From: an uncultured Mycoplasmatota bacterium
GTDB taxonomy: Bacteria; Bacillota_I; Bacilli_A; RF39; UBA660
Assembly: GCA_900547225.1 (NCBI GenBank)
Contig: URFW01000006.1
Span: forward strand, 1 to 64,000
Reading direction: 5' to 3'
Length of the DNA: 64,000 nucleotides
The notes beneath the pieces were generated by a model, which was not told the origin of the DNA, searched no databases, and was given only the letters and a program-made list of their open reading frames with translations. Of this stretch, positions 50,414-58,956 are shown one piece after another. The translations under genes were made by a program, and so were the position numbers. Positions within the stretch are counted from its first letter, which is position 1. Every line of letters begins with the position of its first letter.

Positions 50414-52192
50414 TTTAAACATTTTCTCTAGTTCATAATTACTATAGAATATTGTAGTTGGTCTACCATGTGGGCAAGTATATGGATTATCACATTTTCT
50501 TAAGTCGTTAATTAGTGCCTCCATCTCTTCCATCGAGATATTCATATTAGCTTTAATTGCCATTTTACAGCTAAGCATAATAGCAGCCTTTTCCCTGAAT
50601 TTTTCAATTGAAAAATGTTTTTCCTCACTAATTAATACCTCTATCACTTTTTTAATACTTTCTACCTCATATCCCTCTTTTATCCATGTTGGATGTTCTT
50701 TTATAGTAAATGAATTTATTCCTGATTCTTCTATATCAAAATGCATATCTTTTAAGACATCTATGTTTTGCTTTATTATGATAAACTCATTAGATGGAAA
50801 TTCAAGTGTTAATGGAACTAACATTTTAATACTTCCCTTTAATGGATTACCAAACGCTTTTAAGTATCCCTCGTAGTTAATTCTTTCCTTTGCGGCATGT
50901 TGGTCTATCATATAAAGACCTAGTTCGTTATGACAAATTATGTAAGTTCCTTTAGCAAGTCCTACTGGATACATCTCTGGCATAATAACTTTCTTTTTTT
51001 CTTTGCTATAATTTTCTATGTCATCTTTTACGTTTTCATTATAATCAGTAATATCTTCATTAACTTTCATTACTGGTTCATCAAAAATAGAATAATCAAT
51101 CGTATTTTCTTCTATTACCTTTTCTCTTTCTAGGTTAAGTTGTTGAAGTACTACTTTAGGTTTTTCTTCTTTTTCTACTTCGTTTTTCTTTTCTATTTTA
51201 GGAATTAATAAGGCCTTATCTAAAACGTCTTTAATTCCCTTTCTAACTAATTCCTTTAGGTCTTCAAAGTTACTAAATTTAATGTCTAATTTAGATGGAT
51301 GAACGTTAACATCAACTAAAGATGGATCAGTATTAATATTTAAAACAACAATTGGATACCTTGTCTCTGGTTTATATGTATGATACCCATCATTTATTGC
51401 ACGGTTTAATTCAGTATTTCTAACAACCCTGTTATTTACAAGTGTTACCATATGATTTCTAGAAGATCTTGTAACTTCTGGTAGAGAAATAAATCCATCA
51501 ACGTCATAGTCATCATTAAAAACGGAGATTTTTCTCATTTTTCTAGCTACTTCACTACCATATATTTCTTTTATTACCTTAAGTAAATTTCCAGATCCAT
51601 CAGTATTTAAAAGTACTTTATCATCACTTATTAAAGTAAATTTCTTATCTGGATATGATAGTGCCATTTTATTAACATACTCACAAATGTTAGCAAGCTC
51701 ACTATACATACTATTTAAATATTTTAATCTTGCAGGCGTATTATAAAATAAATTTCTAACCTCTATTTCTGTACCACGCCTTGCATCACTTGCTTCGTCA
51801 CTAACTAATTTACCACCTTTTATTTCTATTTTAGTGCCGACATCACCAGTTGATGTTTTAAGTGTAATTTCAGAAACTGATGCGATAGATGGAAGTGCCT
51901 CACCCCTAAACCCTAAAGAGGAGATTCTAAAAAGGCCTATCTCATCTAAAAGCTTACTAGTTGCGTGTCTTTGAAATGCAAGTATGGCATCATCATGATC
52001 CATCCCACATCCATTATCAATTACCCTAATTAGTTTTGTTCCAGCCTCTTTTACCTCAATTTTTATTTCATCAGAACCTGCATCTACACTGTTTTCGGTT
52101 AACTCTTTAACTACCGATGCACATTTTTCAACGACTTCTCCTGCTGCTATTTTGTTAGCTAAAATATCATCCATTACTTTTATTTTGCTCAA
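50402..52192 (-). CDS. mutL: DNA mismatch repair protein MutL
   Basis: 596 residues. N-terminal GHKL ATPase: KIAAGEVVEKCASVVKELTE, DNGCGMDHDDA, RHATSKL and GFRGEALPSIASVS. C-terminal endonuclease domain with DQHAAKERINYE (the DQHA-x2-E-x4-E motif of nicking MutL), SCKMAIKANM and CPHGRPT. So this MutL should nick DNA, as expected for a bacterium without MutH. No mutS is visible in the window. Confidence 0.97.
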   Translation of the reverse strand: MSKIKVMDDILANKIAAGEVVEKCASVVKELTENSVDAGSDEIKIEVKEAGTKLIRVIDNGCGMDHDDAILAFQRHATSKLLDEIGLFRISSLGFRGEALPSIASVSEITLKTSTGDVGTKIEIKGGKLVSDEASDARRGTEIEVRNLFYNTPARLKYLNSMYSELANICEYVNKMALSYPDKKFTLISDDKVLLNTDGSGNLLKVIKEIYGSEVARKMRKISVFNDDYDVDGFISLPEVTRSSRNHMVTLVNNRVVRNTELNRAINDGYHTYKPETRYPIVVLNINTDPSLVDVNVHPSKLDIKFSNFEDLKELVRKGIKDVLDKALLIPKIEKKNEVEKEEKPKVVLQQLNLEREKVIEENTIDYSIFDEPVMKVNEDITDYNENVKDDIENYSKEKKKVIMPEMYPVGLAKGTYIICHNELGLYMIDQHAAKERINYEGYLKAFGNPLKGSIKMLVPLTLEFPSNEFIIIKQNIDVLKDMHFDIEESGINSFTIKEHPTWIKEGYEVESIKKVIEVLISEEKHFSIEKFREKAAIMLSCKMAIKANMNISMEEMEALINDLRKCDNPYTCPHGRPTTIFYSNYELEKMFKRAM

Positions 52193-52290
52193 TTTTACTT
52201 CACCTTCTATAATTAAATTATATCATATTTCTAGTTAATAACCAAAATAGTTTTATATCATATAATATGTTATAAGGAAGGAGATTTATA

Positions 52291-52539
52291 ATGAATCAAG
52301 GATTTAGTTCAAAACAAAACGTCCAAAATAGCGCCGGTTATGGTTATTACGTACCATATGGTTACACAAATAATAAAAGCGATGAAAGATTAGCAGGCGG
52401 ATTTGTATTTCCATTTTTACTAGGTGGTGTAACAGGTGCTGCTGTTGCTCCCGCTTTCTGGAATAATGGTTATAATAACAGACCAGTTTACTATGCACCT
52501 TACCCATATGCCCCATACCCACCAAGAAGATGGTTTTAA
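52291..52539 (+). CDS. Small Tyr/Pro/Gly-rich protein, spore-coat-like
   Basis: 82 residues: NSAGYGYYVPYGYTN at the start, one hydrophobic Gly/Ala segment (GGFVFPFLLGGVTGAAVAPA) and a YAPYPYAPYPPRRWF end. GGAAGGAGA precedes the ATG and a terminator follows. Small proteins with such tyrosine/proline-rich ends are common in spore coats of Bacillota, which is an inference only. The reverse frame over the same bases also looks open but has no ribosome site. Confidence 0.6.
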   Translation: MNQGFSSKQNVQNSAGYGYYVPYGYTNNKSDERLAGGFVFPFLLGGVTGAAVAPAFWNNGYNNRPVYYAPYPYAPYPPRRWF

Positions 52540-52564
52540 AAAGATACTCTGCGTATCTTTTTTA
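52538..52564. terminator. Bidirectional terminator
   Basis: AAAGATAC (52540-52547) pairs with GTATCTTT (52553-52560), loop TCTGC, with T on the plus side and A-run on the other. Confidence 0.75.
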
Positions 52565-53779
52565 CATTATATAACTTATATCTACGTTTCCTTCTATTCC
52601 TGGAATACTTCCCTTTGAAGTGTATTGCCACATAGAATATGCTCCATCATACTTACAAGTACTATTATATTCTGCTACCCAGTCAACATGATTTTTAGCA
52701 ACTTGTCCCAATTTATTCATTGCATACCATCTACCAGAATAAACCTTTACTTTGTATTTTCCTCCATTATAATTATTTACGGTATTTATGTATTCTTCAA
52801 CTATTTTATTATACATATCCTTTGATATTTCATTAGAACTACTATTTTTAGCATTCCAACTTTCTATGTCATAATATATTCCAAGTGTAGGTGTAATATT
52901 ATAGGTACTAATCATATTGTTAGTAAAGTTAGCTTCTTTTTTAGCACCTGTTAAAGTAGTTGAATAACTAAATAGATATATCCCATAAGGAATGTTTAGC
53001 CTTTTAAGCTCATTTAAATTTGAAATGAACTTTTTATCTAATGTTTCATAATATCCAAGTCTTAAGATAACACCATAGCAATCACTTTCATTTTTAAACT
53101 TTTCCCAGTCAATATCTTTCTGGTAATAGCTTACATCTACAACCTTTATTTTAGATGTTCCTAAATGTTTGCCTGACGGTGAAAAATAATTATCTATTCC
53201 GTCTATGTTTTTTATACCAGTAACTTTATTATCGTTTTCATAGTAGTAAGTAACACCACCTTCTTCTTTAAAACCATTTTTTAAATTAATAGTTGATGGA
53301 TTGGAAATTTCTTCACCACTTATATTATCACTTTCTAAAACATCACCATCAAAGTTAGCAAGTGAAATATCACTTTCATTTACATTAATATCACTAGTTA
53401 TTTTATTTTCTTCATTTTCATTATCTTCTTCTTTATTAATTTCTTCATCATTTTCTGAGCTTTCTAATGCATCATTAAAATTTTCTTCATAAACAATTTG
53501 TTTAGGGCTTTCTTCTTTCTTTTCATATATAATTTCAAAATCATCTTCATTGATATCATTATTAACCTTCTCTTTTGAATTAGTATTTTTGATAGTATAA
53601 TCCTGATCTATCTTTGCAACTGCGCTAGTATAATAAGTTCTTTCTTTTTTATTTTCTATTACATCACTTACTATTACATCATCTTTTAATATTTCCCCCT
53701 CGTTATTTTTTACCGGAATTACGTTCAAAATTCCAACTCCTACTAAAATACTTCCTGCAATTAAAATATGTTTTTTCAT
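52562..53779 (-). CDS. Membrane-anchored GH25 lysozyme
   Basis: 405 residues: an N-terminal hydrophobic segment (HILIAGSILVGVGILNVI) acting as signal or anchor, a long acidic spacer rich in Glu and Asn (about 35-165), a cell-wall-binding-like repeat (GVTYYYENDNKVTGIKNIDG) and a C-terminal glycoside hydrolase 25 barrel with catalytic acids in KVVDVSYYQKDIDW and GIYYDIESWN, ending in WQYTSKGSIPGIEGNVDISY. It cleaves peptidoglycan outside the cell. Start at the ATG ending at 53779, seven bases after AGGAGGG. Confidence 0.9.
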   Translation of the reverse strand: MKKHILIAGSILVGVGILNVIPVKNNEGEILKDDVIVSDVIENKKERTYYTSAVAKIDQDYTIKNTNSKEKVNNDINEDDFEIIYEKKEESPKQIVYEENFNDALESSENDEEINKEEDNENEENKITSDINVNESDISLANFDGDVLESDNISGEEISNPSTINLKNGFKEEGGVTYYYENDNKVTGIKNIDGIDNYFSPSGKHLGTSKIKVVDVSYYQKDIDWEKFKNESDCYGVILRLGYYETLDKKFISNLNELKRLNIPYGIYLFSYSTTLTGAKKEANFTNNMISTYNITPTLGIYYDIESWNAKNSSSNEISKDMYNKIVEEYINTVNNYNGGKYKVKVYSGRWYAMNKLGQVAKNHVDWVAEYNSTCKYDGAYSMWQYTSKGSIPGIEGNVDISYIM

Positions 53780-53830
53780 ATGATCCCTCCTTTTCACATA
53801 TTTAATTAATGAATATTAATACAAAACTAC

Positions 53831-53859
53831 TTTACATAAAAAAGTTTATTTTGTATAAT
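53831..53859 (+). promoter_or_regulatory. Promoter of the putative antisense antitoxin RNA
   Basis: Plus strand TTTACA (53831-53836), 17-base spacer, TATAAT (53854-53859). No plus-strand protein gene follows; a strong hairpin with U-tail ends about 105 bases after the likely start. Confidence 0.7.
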
Positions 53860-53865
53860 TTAATT

Positions 53866-53970
53866 AGTGAAAGAACCTAACAATAAAGGTTAGTTTGCTT
53901 TCCATTTGTTAGTATGGAAACAGCATATCCCCCTTAACTATTTGGGCATATGCTGTTTCTTTTATATTTT
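53866..53970 (+). ncRNA. Putative antitoxin small RNA, antisense to the toxin mRNA 3' end
   Basis: From the promoter at 53831-53859 the plus strand runs through AACCT/AGGTT (53873-53891) and TTTCCAT/ATGGAAA hairpins and ends in a large terminator: GAAACAGCATAT pairs with ATATGCTGTTTC, followed by TTTTATATTTT. The RNA would overlap the 3' part of the minus-strand toxin message, including its last codon region, and could pair with it over about 100 bases. This is the layout of type I systems such as TxpA/RatA and BsrG/SR4; the assignment is inference. Confidence 0.5.
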
Positions 53971-54042
53971 AAATATTAGTATTACTAATAAAAAAATTAA
54001 AAGAAGAATAATTATTTTAAGAAATTTATTTTCTTTCTTCAT
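53962..54042 (-). CDS. 26-residue hydrophobic peptide, candidate type I toxin
   Basis: ATG at 54042 after a strong site (GGGGTGAT, four to six bases spacing) opens MKKENKFLKIIILLLIFLLV plus six more residues: a charged start, one transmembrane helix, and a short end, as in known membrane-acting type I toxins. Upstream, CCACTTT (54053-54059 strand partner) and AAAGTGG form a hairpin (54051-54085) that would hide part of the ribosome site. The convergent small RNA with its own promoter makes a toxin-antitoxin pair likely. Confidence 0.6.
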   Translation of the reverse strand: MKKENKFLKIIILLLIFLLVILIFKI

Positions 54043-54191
54043 AATTATCACCCCACTTTCTATTTAAAAAATAAAAAGTGGAAAGCATAACTACCCAAAC
54101 TATTAGGTCCTCTCATATCTATAGTTAGACACTTTTTTAAAATACCCCCTAAAAATATCTAAAAAATTATAAAAAAATTTCAAATATAACA

Positions 54192-54226
54192 AAAAAGGAT
54201 TAAAAGTTATTGTTTTAATCCTTTTT
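54192..54226 (-). terminator. uvrC terminator
   Basis: AAAAAGGATTAAAA (54192-54205) pairs perfectly with TTTTAATCCTTTTT (54213-54226), loop GTTATTG; six T follow on the minus strand. The uvrC stop lies in the stem. Confidence 0.85.
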
Positions 54227-55981
54227 ATATTCCTTTAAAAAATTATATAAATCTTCTGCCACTTTATCTGGCAAATCTTCTTTCAAGGCCTCTTTGCTTA
54301 ATTCCTTGAGTCTAGTAATAGTTCTATATTTTTTTAATAATTCTTTTTTTCTTTTAACACCAATTCCTGGTACATTATCCAAAATACTAGATAATTGCCC
54401 TTTACTTCTTATATCTTTATGATAACTTATGGTAAACCGGTGAACCTCATCTTGCATGCGTGTTAAAAGATGAAACAAATCCGATTTTTTATCAATATCA
54501 TATTCTTTATATTCACTTATTAAAGAGGTCGTTGTATGTTTATCATTTTTCTTAAGTCCAATAACAGGAATATCTAAATACAAACTATCTAAGATTTCTT
54601 TTGCAGCGTGTATTTGGGATATACCACCATCTACTATTATTAAATCAGGTCTTTCTAATTTATCATGGAGTACTCTATAATACCTTCTATATATTACTTC
54701 CTGCATAGTATGATAATCGTCTTTAGAGCCAAAGTTTATCTTATACTTGCGGTATTCTTTTTTATCCGGTTTTCCGTTTGTAAACACTACCATACCTGAA
54801 ACTGTAAACGTTCCAAATAGATGTGCATTATCAAATATTTCAATTCTTTTTAAATTAGGAATATTAAGCATTTTACCTAACTCTTCATTTGCTCCAAACG
54901 TTCGTTTATCATCCCTTACTATCAGTTCGAATTCTTCATCTAGTGCCATTTTTGCGTTATCATAAGCCATATCTACAAGCCATTTTTTAGTTCCGCGAAC
55001 TGGCGTTAAAAACTTAGTGTTAATTGCATCGCTTAATAGTTTAACATCAAAAGAAGAACTTGTTAAAACCTCTTTTGGAACCTCGTTTTTATCATAAAAA
55101 CTAGTTATAAAGTAAGATAAGGTATCTTTTTCATCATCTATTAAAGGAAATATATCCTTATCCCTCATATTTATTCTACCGTCTCTTAAGTGAAGCACCT
55201 GAAACGATATATAATCATTTTTAACATAATAATTTATAACATCTCTATCGACGTTATCATTTAAACTAATTTTTTGTTTTTCAAGTACCTTATCAATGTA
55301 TTCAAGCATTTCCTTATACTCAAGTGCCATTTCAAAATTAAGTTTACTTGAAGCCTCACTCATTAGATTCTTAATTTTTTTTCTAACCTCATCATAATTA
55401 CCCTTTAAAAAGCTTGAAACTTCATCAGTCATTTTTTTTATTATACTTTTATTTATCTTTTTTTCACAATAACCAAGACACTGACCGATATGATAGTATA
55501 AACATACCTTTTTATCCATGGTATGACACTTTCTAAAAGGATATATTCTGTTTAATAATTCTACCGTTTTTCTGGCAGCATTAGCATTAGGATATGGTCC
55601 AAATAACTTTCCCTTATGTCCTTTAATTTTTCTAGGTCTTGATATTATAAGTCTTGGATACGTTTCATTTGTTATTTCTATATATGGATAAGATTTATTA
55701 TCTTTAAGCATTATGTTGTATTTTGGAGAATACTTTTTAATTAAGTTAATCTCTAATAAAAGAGACTCTACTTCTGTTTTAGTTACAATGTACTCAAAAT
55801 CGCGGATGTTTTCTACCAAAGCCTTGGTTTTACCAGTATGTTCTCTATTAAAGTATGATGATACTCTTCTCTTTAAATTCTTTGCTTTACCAACATATAT
55901 TATCTTACCATCTACGTTTTTCATTAAATAACAACCTGGTTCTGTTGTAAGTAAGCTTAATTTCTCTTTAATTTTATCCAT
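54215..55981 (-). CDS. uvrC: UvrABC system protein C
   Basis: Makes both incisions in nucleotide-excision repair. 588 residues: GIY-YIG domain (PGCYLM ... IIYVGKAKNLKRRVSSYF), cysteine patch (CHTMDKKVCLYYHIGQCLGYC), UVR motif around FEMALEYKEMLEYIDKV, RNase H-like endonuclease (RIEIFDNAHLFGTFTVSGMV; DLIIVDGGISQIHAAKE) and a C-terminal helix-hairpin-helix (LDNVPGIGVKRKKELLKKY). AGGTGG precedes the ATG. uvrA and uvrB are not in the window. Confidence 0.97.
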   Translation of the reverse strand: MDKIKEKLSLLTTEPGCYLMKNVDGKIIYVGKAKNLKRRVSSYFNREHTGKTKALVENIRDFEYIVTKTEVESLLLEINLIKKYSPKYNIMLKDNKSYPYIEITNETYPRLIISRPRKIKGHKGKLFGPYPNANAARKTVELLNRIYPFRKCHTMDKKVCLYYHIGQCLGYCEKKINKSIIKKMTDEVSSFLKGNYDEVRKKIKNLMSEASSKLNFEMALEYKEMLEYIDKVLEKQKISLNDNVDRDVINYYVKNDYISFQVLHLRDGRINMRDKDIFPLIDDEKDTLSYFITSFYDKNEVPKEVLTSSSFDVKLLSDAINTKFLTPVRGTKKWLVDMAYDNAKMALDEEFELIVRDDKRTFGANEELGKMLNIPNLKRIEIFDNAHLFGTFTVSGMVVFTNGKPDKKEYRKYKINFGSKDDYHTMQEVIYRRYYRVLHDKLERPDLIIVDGGISQIHAAKEILDSLYLDIPVIGLKKNDKHTTTSLISEYKEYDIDKKSDLFHLLTRMQDEVHRFTISYHKDIRSKGQLSSILDNVPGIGVKRKKELLKKYRTITRLKELSKEALKEDLPDKVAEDLYNFLKEYKKD

Positions 55982-56008
55982 AATAAACCACCTAGTGGTA
56001 TTATATCA

Positions 56009-56045
56009 CAAAAAAAGCATATTATTTATGCCTATAATATGCTTT
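56009..56045 (-). terminator. Terminator of a short transcript before uvrC
   Basis: AAAGCATATTA (56014-56024) pairs with TAATATGCTTT (56035-56045), with seven T on the minus strand. murE already has its own terminator 110 bases upstream, so this one belongs to a separate short unit. Confidence 0.75.
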
Positions 56046-56144
56046 ATCTTTAGTTTTACTTTCTGAATCAACATAATTAATATATTTTCCTCTTTTTAAA
56101 TTGGCATTATGGCACCAATAACATAAGAAAAAGTCAAATTTCAA
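56022..56144 (-). CDS. Possible 40-residue CxxC protein
   Basis: Between the murE terminator and the next terminator, the minus strand from a TTG at 56144 reads MKFDFFLCYWCHNANLKRGK then YINYVDSESKTKDKAYYRHK and stops inside the hairpin. It has a C-x2-C pair and reads like the tail of a zinc-ribbon protein. There is no good ribosome site. The position between two terminators and the stop inside the hairpin (a habit of genes here) argue for a real small gene or the end of a decayed one. Confidence 0.35.
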   Translation of the reverse strand: MKFDFFLCYWCHNANLKRGKYINYVDSESKTKDKAYYRHK

Positions 56145-56154
56145 CTTAATAATA

Positions 56155-56180
56155 AAGAAAAAATGACCACTTCTAGTCAT
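56155..56180 (-). terminator. murE terminator
   Basis: ATGAC (56163-56167) pairs with GTCAT (56176-56180), loop CACTTCTA, with eight A upstream giving a T-run on the minus strand. It includes the last murE codons. Confidence 0.65.
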
Positions 56181-57570
56181 CTATCTTTTCAATTCTAATA
56201 GCTTTTTTGCTCTCTAAGTATTCTAACACCGTTTTTTTATCATTAAAAGGGATTCTCTTATTATTCTTAACTATAATAGCTTCCTCATGACCTTTACCTA
56301 ATATCAATAATACATCGTTTATATCAAGCATTTTAATTCCTTTAATAATGGCTTTTTTTCTATCTAATTCAATTTCATAATTAGTATTAATAAGACCTTT
56401 TATCATATCATCAACTATTTGTTTTGGATCTTCATTATGTAAGTCATCAGAAGTTATAATAGCTTTATCACTTAAATCAGTTACTATCTTAGTCATTATA
56501 GGTCTTTTTGTTCTATCTCTATCACCAGTGCATCCAAAAACGGTATATATATGTCCATCACATACCTCCTTTACGGTACTTATTACGTTTTGAACAGCAT
56601 CCGGTGTATGAGCGTAATCTATTACTATACGATTATTTTGATATTCTACCATATCCATTCTGCCTGGTGGCATATCTATGTTTAATAAAACATCATATAT
56701 ATCAGAAAAATTAACGCCAAGTTCATGGAGTGATATAATTGTTGTAAGTACATTATATATGTTATATTTACCAATTAATGGAACTTTAATATTTTGTTTA
56801 ACACCATCATTTATAAAGGTGAAATTGCTTCCCATAATACTCATTTGATAATCAGAGATTCTGTAGTCTCCCCCTTTAAAACCATACGTTATATTAGTAT
56901 TATAATCAAGCATAAATAAATCTTTATTAGGATCATCATAATTAACTATCGCCTTACCACCTGGTTTTATTTGATTAAATAGTTTTTGTTTACATCTAGC
57001 ATAATTTTCCATCGTGCCGTGTATGTTTAAATGGTCCTGTGTTAAGTTAGTAAAAATAGCATATTCAAAAGGAACGTTTTCTAGCCTTCTGTGAAGCAGT
57101 CCTTCACTAGAGGCCTCAACAACAGCATATCTATAACCTAAATCATATGCTTCTATTAACATTTCATAGATTTCAGAAACTTCTGGAGTTGTATTTGAAA
57201 GATCAGATATTTTTTTGTCTCTAAAATAACCAATTGTACCTATGTAACAACATTTCATATCTAATTTATTTAAAGCATCATGCACTAAATAAGCCGTTGT
57301 TGTTTTGCCATTAGTTCCAGTAATACCAATTATGTGCATTTCATTTAGATATTTATTATAATTGTCTTTTAAATAATCATTTAAGTATTCTCTTGAGTCT
57401 TTAACTATTTCATAAGGAACACTATATTCCCCTTCTTCTGCGATTATTTTTGACGCTCCGTTTTTTATAGCTTGAGGTATAAAATCATGTCCATCACCTA
57501 CAATACCACGAAGCGCAACAAATATATCTCCTTTTTTTACTTTTCTTGAATCCGTCTTAATATTTACCAT
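56173..57570 (-). CDS. murE: UDP-N-acetylmuramoyl-tripeptide synthetase MurE
   Basis: Adds the third amino acid to the peptidoglycan stem peptide. 465 residues: DSRKVKKGDIFVALRG start, P-loop GITGTNGKTTTAYLV, carbamylated-lysine region, VVEASSEGLLHRRL, FTNLTQDHLNIHG and IVIDYAHTPDAVQN. The residues that select the third amino acid, usually DNPR for meso-diaminopimelate, read TSDDLHNEDP here, so I cannot say whether it adds diaminopimelate or lysine. GGTGAT precedes the ATG. Confidence 0.93.
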   Translation of the reverse strand: MVNIKTDSRKVKKGDIFVALRGIVGDGHDFIPQAIKNGASKIIAEEGEYSVPYEIVKDSREYLNDYLKDNYNKYLNEMHIIGITGTNGKTTTAYLVHDALNKLDMKCCYIGTIGYFRDKKISDLSNTTPEVSEIYEMLIEAYDLGYRYAVVEASSEGLLHRRLENVPFEYAIFTNLTQDHLNIHGTMENYARCKQKLFNQIKPGGKAIVNYDDPNKDLFMLDYNTNITYGFKGGDYRISDYQMSIMGSNFTFINDGVKQNIKVPLIGKYNIYNVLTTIISLHELGVNFSDIYDVLLNIDMPPGRMDMVEYQNNRIVIDYAHTPDAVQNVISTVKEVCDGHIYTVFGCTGDRDRTKRPIMTKIVTDLSDKAIITSDDLHNEDPKQIVDDMIKGLINTNYEIELDRKKAIIKGIKMLDINDVLLILGKGHEEAIIVKNNKRIPFNDKKTVLEYLESKKAIRIEKIDD

Positions 57571-57617
57571 CTATATCACCATTTTTTCAAAGTTTATATG
57601 TCCATTATATAATATAT

Positions 57618-57646
57618 TTGATAAAAATGAAATAATCATTTATAAT
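57618..57646 (+). promoter_or_regulatory. Promoter of the YigZ-family gene
   Basis: Plus strand TTGATA (57618-57623) and TATAAT (57641-57646) with a 17-base spacer, 18 bases before the GTG start. Confidence 0.65.
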
Positions 57647-57663
57647 GTTTTTGGTGATTTAAT

Positions 57664-58209
57664 GTGTTTACGATTAAAAATGACTTAAATGGAGAGCTGA
57701 TAGTTAATAAATCAAGGTTTATAACCTATGTATATAAGGTTAATAACGTTTTAGAAGTAAATGAAAAAATTGATGCTCTAAAAGCTAAGTACAAGGATGC
57801 AACCCACTATTGTTACTCTTATATAATAGATAATATAAAAAGGTTTAATGATGATAAAGAGCCAAGTCATACTGCTGGCATGCCAATACTAAATGTTTTA
57901 GAAAGTAAAAATTTAAACTACGTTTTAGCAGTCGTTATAAGATACTTTGGTGGTATAAAACTAGGAGCTGGTGGGCTTGTTAGAGCATATACAAATGCCG
58001 TTAGTAATACAATTTCAAATGAATTTATTATTCCTATTAAAAAGATGCTTAAAAAGCGCATTACGTTTGATTATTCGTATATTAATAAAGTTAATTATAT
58101 TTTAAAAGAAAATAAAATCACATATAAAGAATTTGATAAAGATGTAATTTATGAATTTACCTATGAAGAAGGAAATTATCCGAAAGAGTTAGATAATTAT
58201 ATAAAATAA
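57664..58209 (+). CDS. YigZ/IMPACT-family protein
   Basis: 181 residues, GTG start after GGTGATT (an ATG two bases earlier is in another frame). Conserved HYCYSYIIDN, FNDDKEPSHTAGMPILNVL, VVIRYFGGIKLGAGGLVRAY are the UPF0029 signature (E. coli YigZ, B. subtilis YvyE), thought to act in translation control or protein turnover. The C-terminal EF-G-like half is present. Confidence 0.9.
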   Translation: MFTIKNDLNGELIVNKSRFITYVYKVNNVLEVNEKIDALKAKYKDATHYCYSYIIDNIKRFNDDKEPSHTAGMPILNVLESKNLNYVLAVVIRYFGGIKLGAGGLVRAYTNAVSNTISNEFIIPIKKMLKKRITFDYSYINKVNYILKENKITYKEFDKDVIYEFTYEEGNYPKELDNYIK

Positions 58210-58242
58210 AAAGCTTAAGTTTTTTTAAACCTAAGCTTTTTA
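58207..58242. terminator. Bidirectional terminator
   Basis: AAAAAGCTTA (58208-58217) pairs with TAAGCTTTTT (58232-58241) with a T-rich loop; works for the YigZ gene and the converging pilin-like gene. Confidence 0.7.
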
Positions 58243-58650
58243 TTTGCATATTTTTTTAGAATCATCAATAGTTTGCGATTCACAACCACAATCGTTATAA
58301 GTTACGCCATCTATTTCAATACTATACTTTAGTTTAAGACCAGCTGCATCGCACTTTTCAACTTTTACAGTCTTATTATTATAATCATACTTTGATTCGT
58401 CAAAATCAGCATACTTATCTTTAAAAGTTGATACTGTTATATCATTTGGTAAAGTATCCAAAATAGATGTGTTATCTGAAACATAACTTTTAGCACCTGT
58501 TAAAATACTACTTATTACGTTTTCCTTATTTTCAACATCTTGGTTTTTCTTTATCTTATTAACTGCCGTTATGCTAATTGATAAAAGTATACCAAGAATT
58601 ACTATTACCGCTAGTAGTTCTATTAAAGTAAATCCTTTTTTATTCTTCAT
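58240..58650 (-). CDS. Type IV pilin-like protein
   Basis: 136 residues starting MKNKKGFTLIELLAVIVILG, a class III prepilin signal: basic leader ending in Gly, then Phe at +1 and Glu at +5, followed by a hydrophobic helix. The mature part has cysteines near the end (EKCDAAG, NDCGCESQ, KKICK) likely to form disulfides. The start lies inside the trxA gene (ten-base overlap), so it is translated with thioredoxin, which fits disulfide formation. No other pilus genes are nearby; a prepilin peptidase and assembly ATPase must lie elsewhere. Confidence 0.8.
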   Translation of the reverse strand: MKNKKGFTLIELLAVIVILGILLSISITAVNKIKKNQDVENKENVISSILTGAKSYVSDNTSILDTLPNDITVSTFKDKYADFDESKYDYNNKTVKVEKCDAAGLKLKYSIEIDGVTYNDCGCESQTIDDSKKICK

Positions 58651-58942
58651 CATTAACCCACTTTCTAAGTTCATCCAAGCTTTGATATCCAACTTTTCTT
58701 TTTATCTCTTTACCATTTTCAAATACTATTAAAGTTGGTATCGTAAATACCTTATATTTTTCTGCAACTTCTTTTTCTTCATCAACATCTAGCTTAAGAA
58801 TTGGAATTACTTTTTCTTCATCAAACTTTTCTAGTACTAACCCAAGCATCTTACAAGGGCCACACCAAGTAGCAAAAAAATCAACCAATACTTTATCTCC
58901 TTCTACTTCTTTATTAAATTCATCTTTGTTTATGTATTTCAT
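58640..58942 (-). CDS. trxA: Thioredoxin
   Basis: 100 residues from the ATG ending at 58942 (AAGGAAGG site). Active site WCGPC (Cys27, Cys30), then KLDVDEEKEVAEKYKVFTIP with the cis-proline and TLIVFENGKEIKR. Normal length. Its stop overlaps the start of the pilin-like gene; the CvpA-like gene ends 14 bases upstream. Confidence 0.96.
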   Translation of the reverse strand: MKYINKDEFNKEVEGDKVLVDFFATWCGPCKMLGLVLEKFDEEKVIPILKLDVDEEKEVAEKYKVFTIPTLIVFENGKEIKRKVGYQSLDELRKWVNDEE

Positions 58943-58956
58943 AATAACCTTCCTTT

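Noticed and set aside
52304..52525. Minus-strand open frame under the Tyr/Pro-rich small gene
   Set aside because: It overlaps a plus-strand gene that has a strong ribosome site and terminator, and its composition is a reverse-strand echo.
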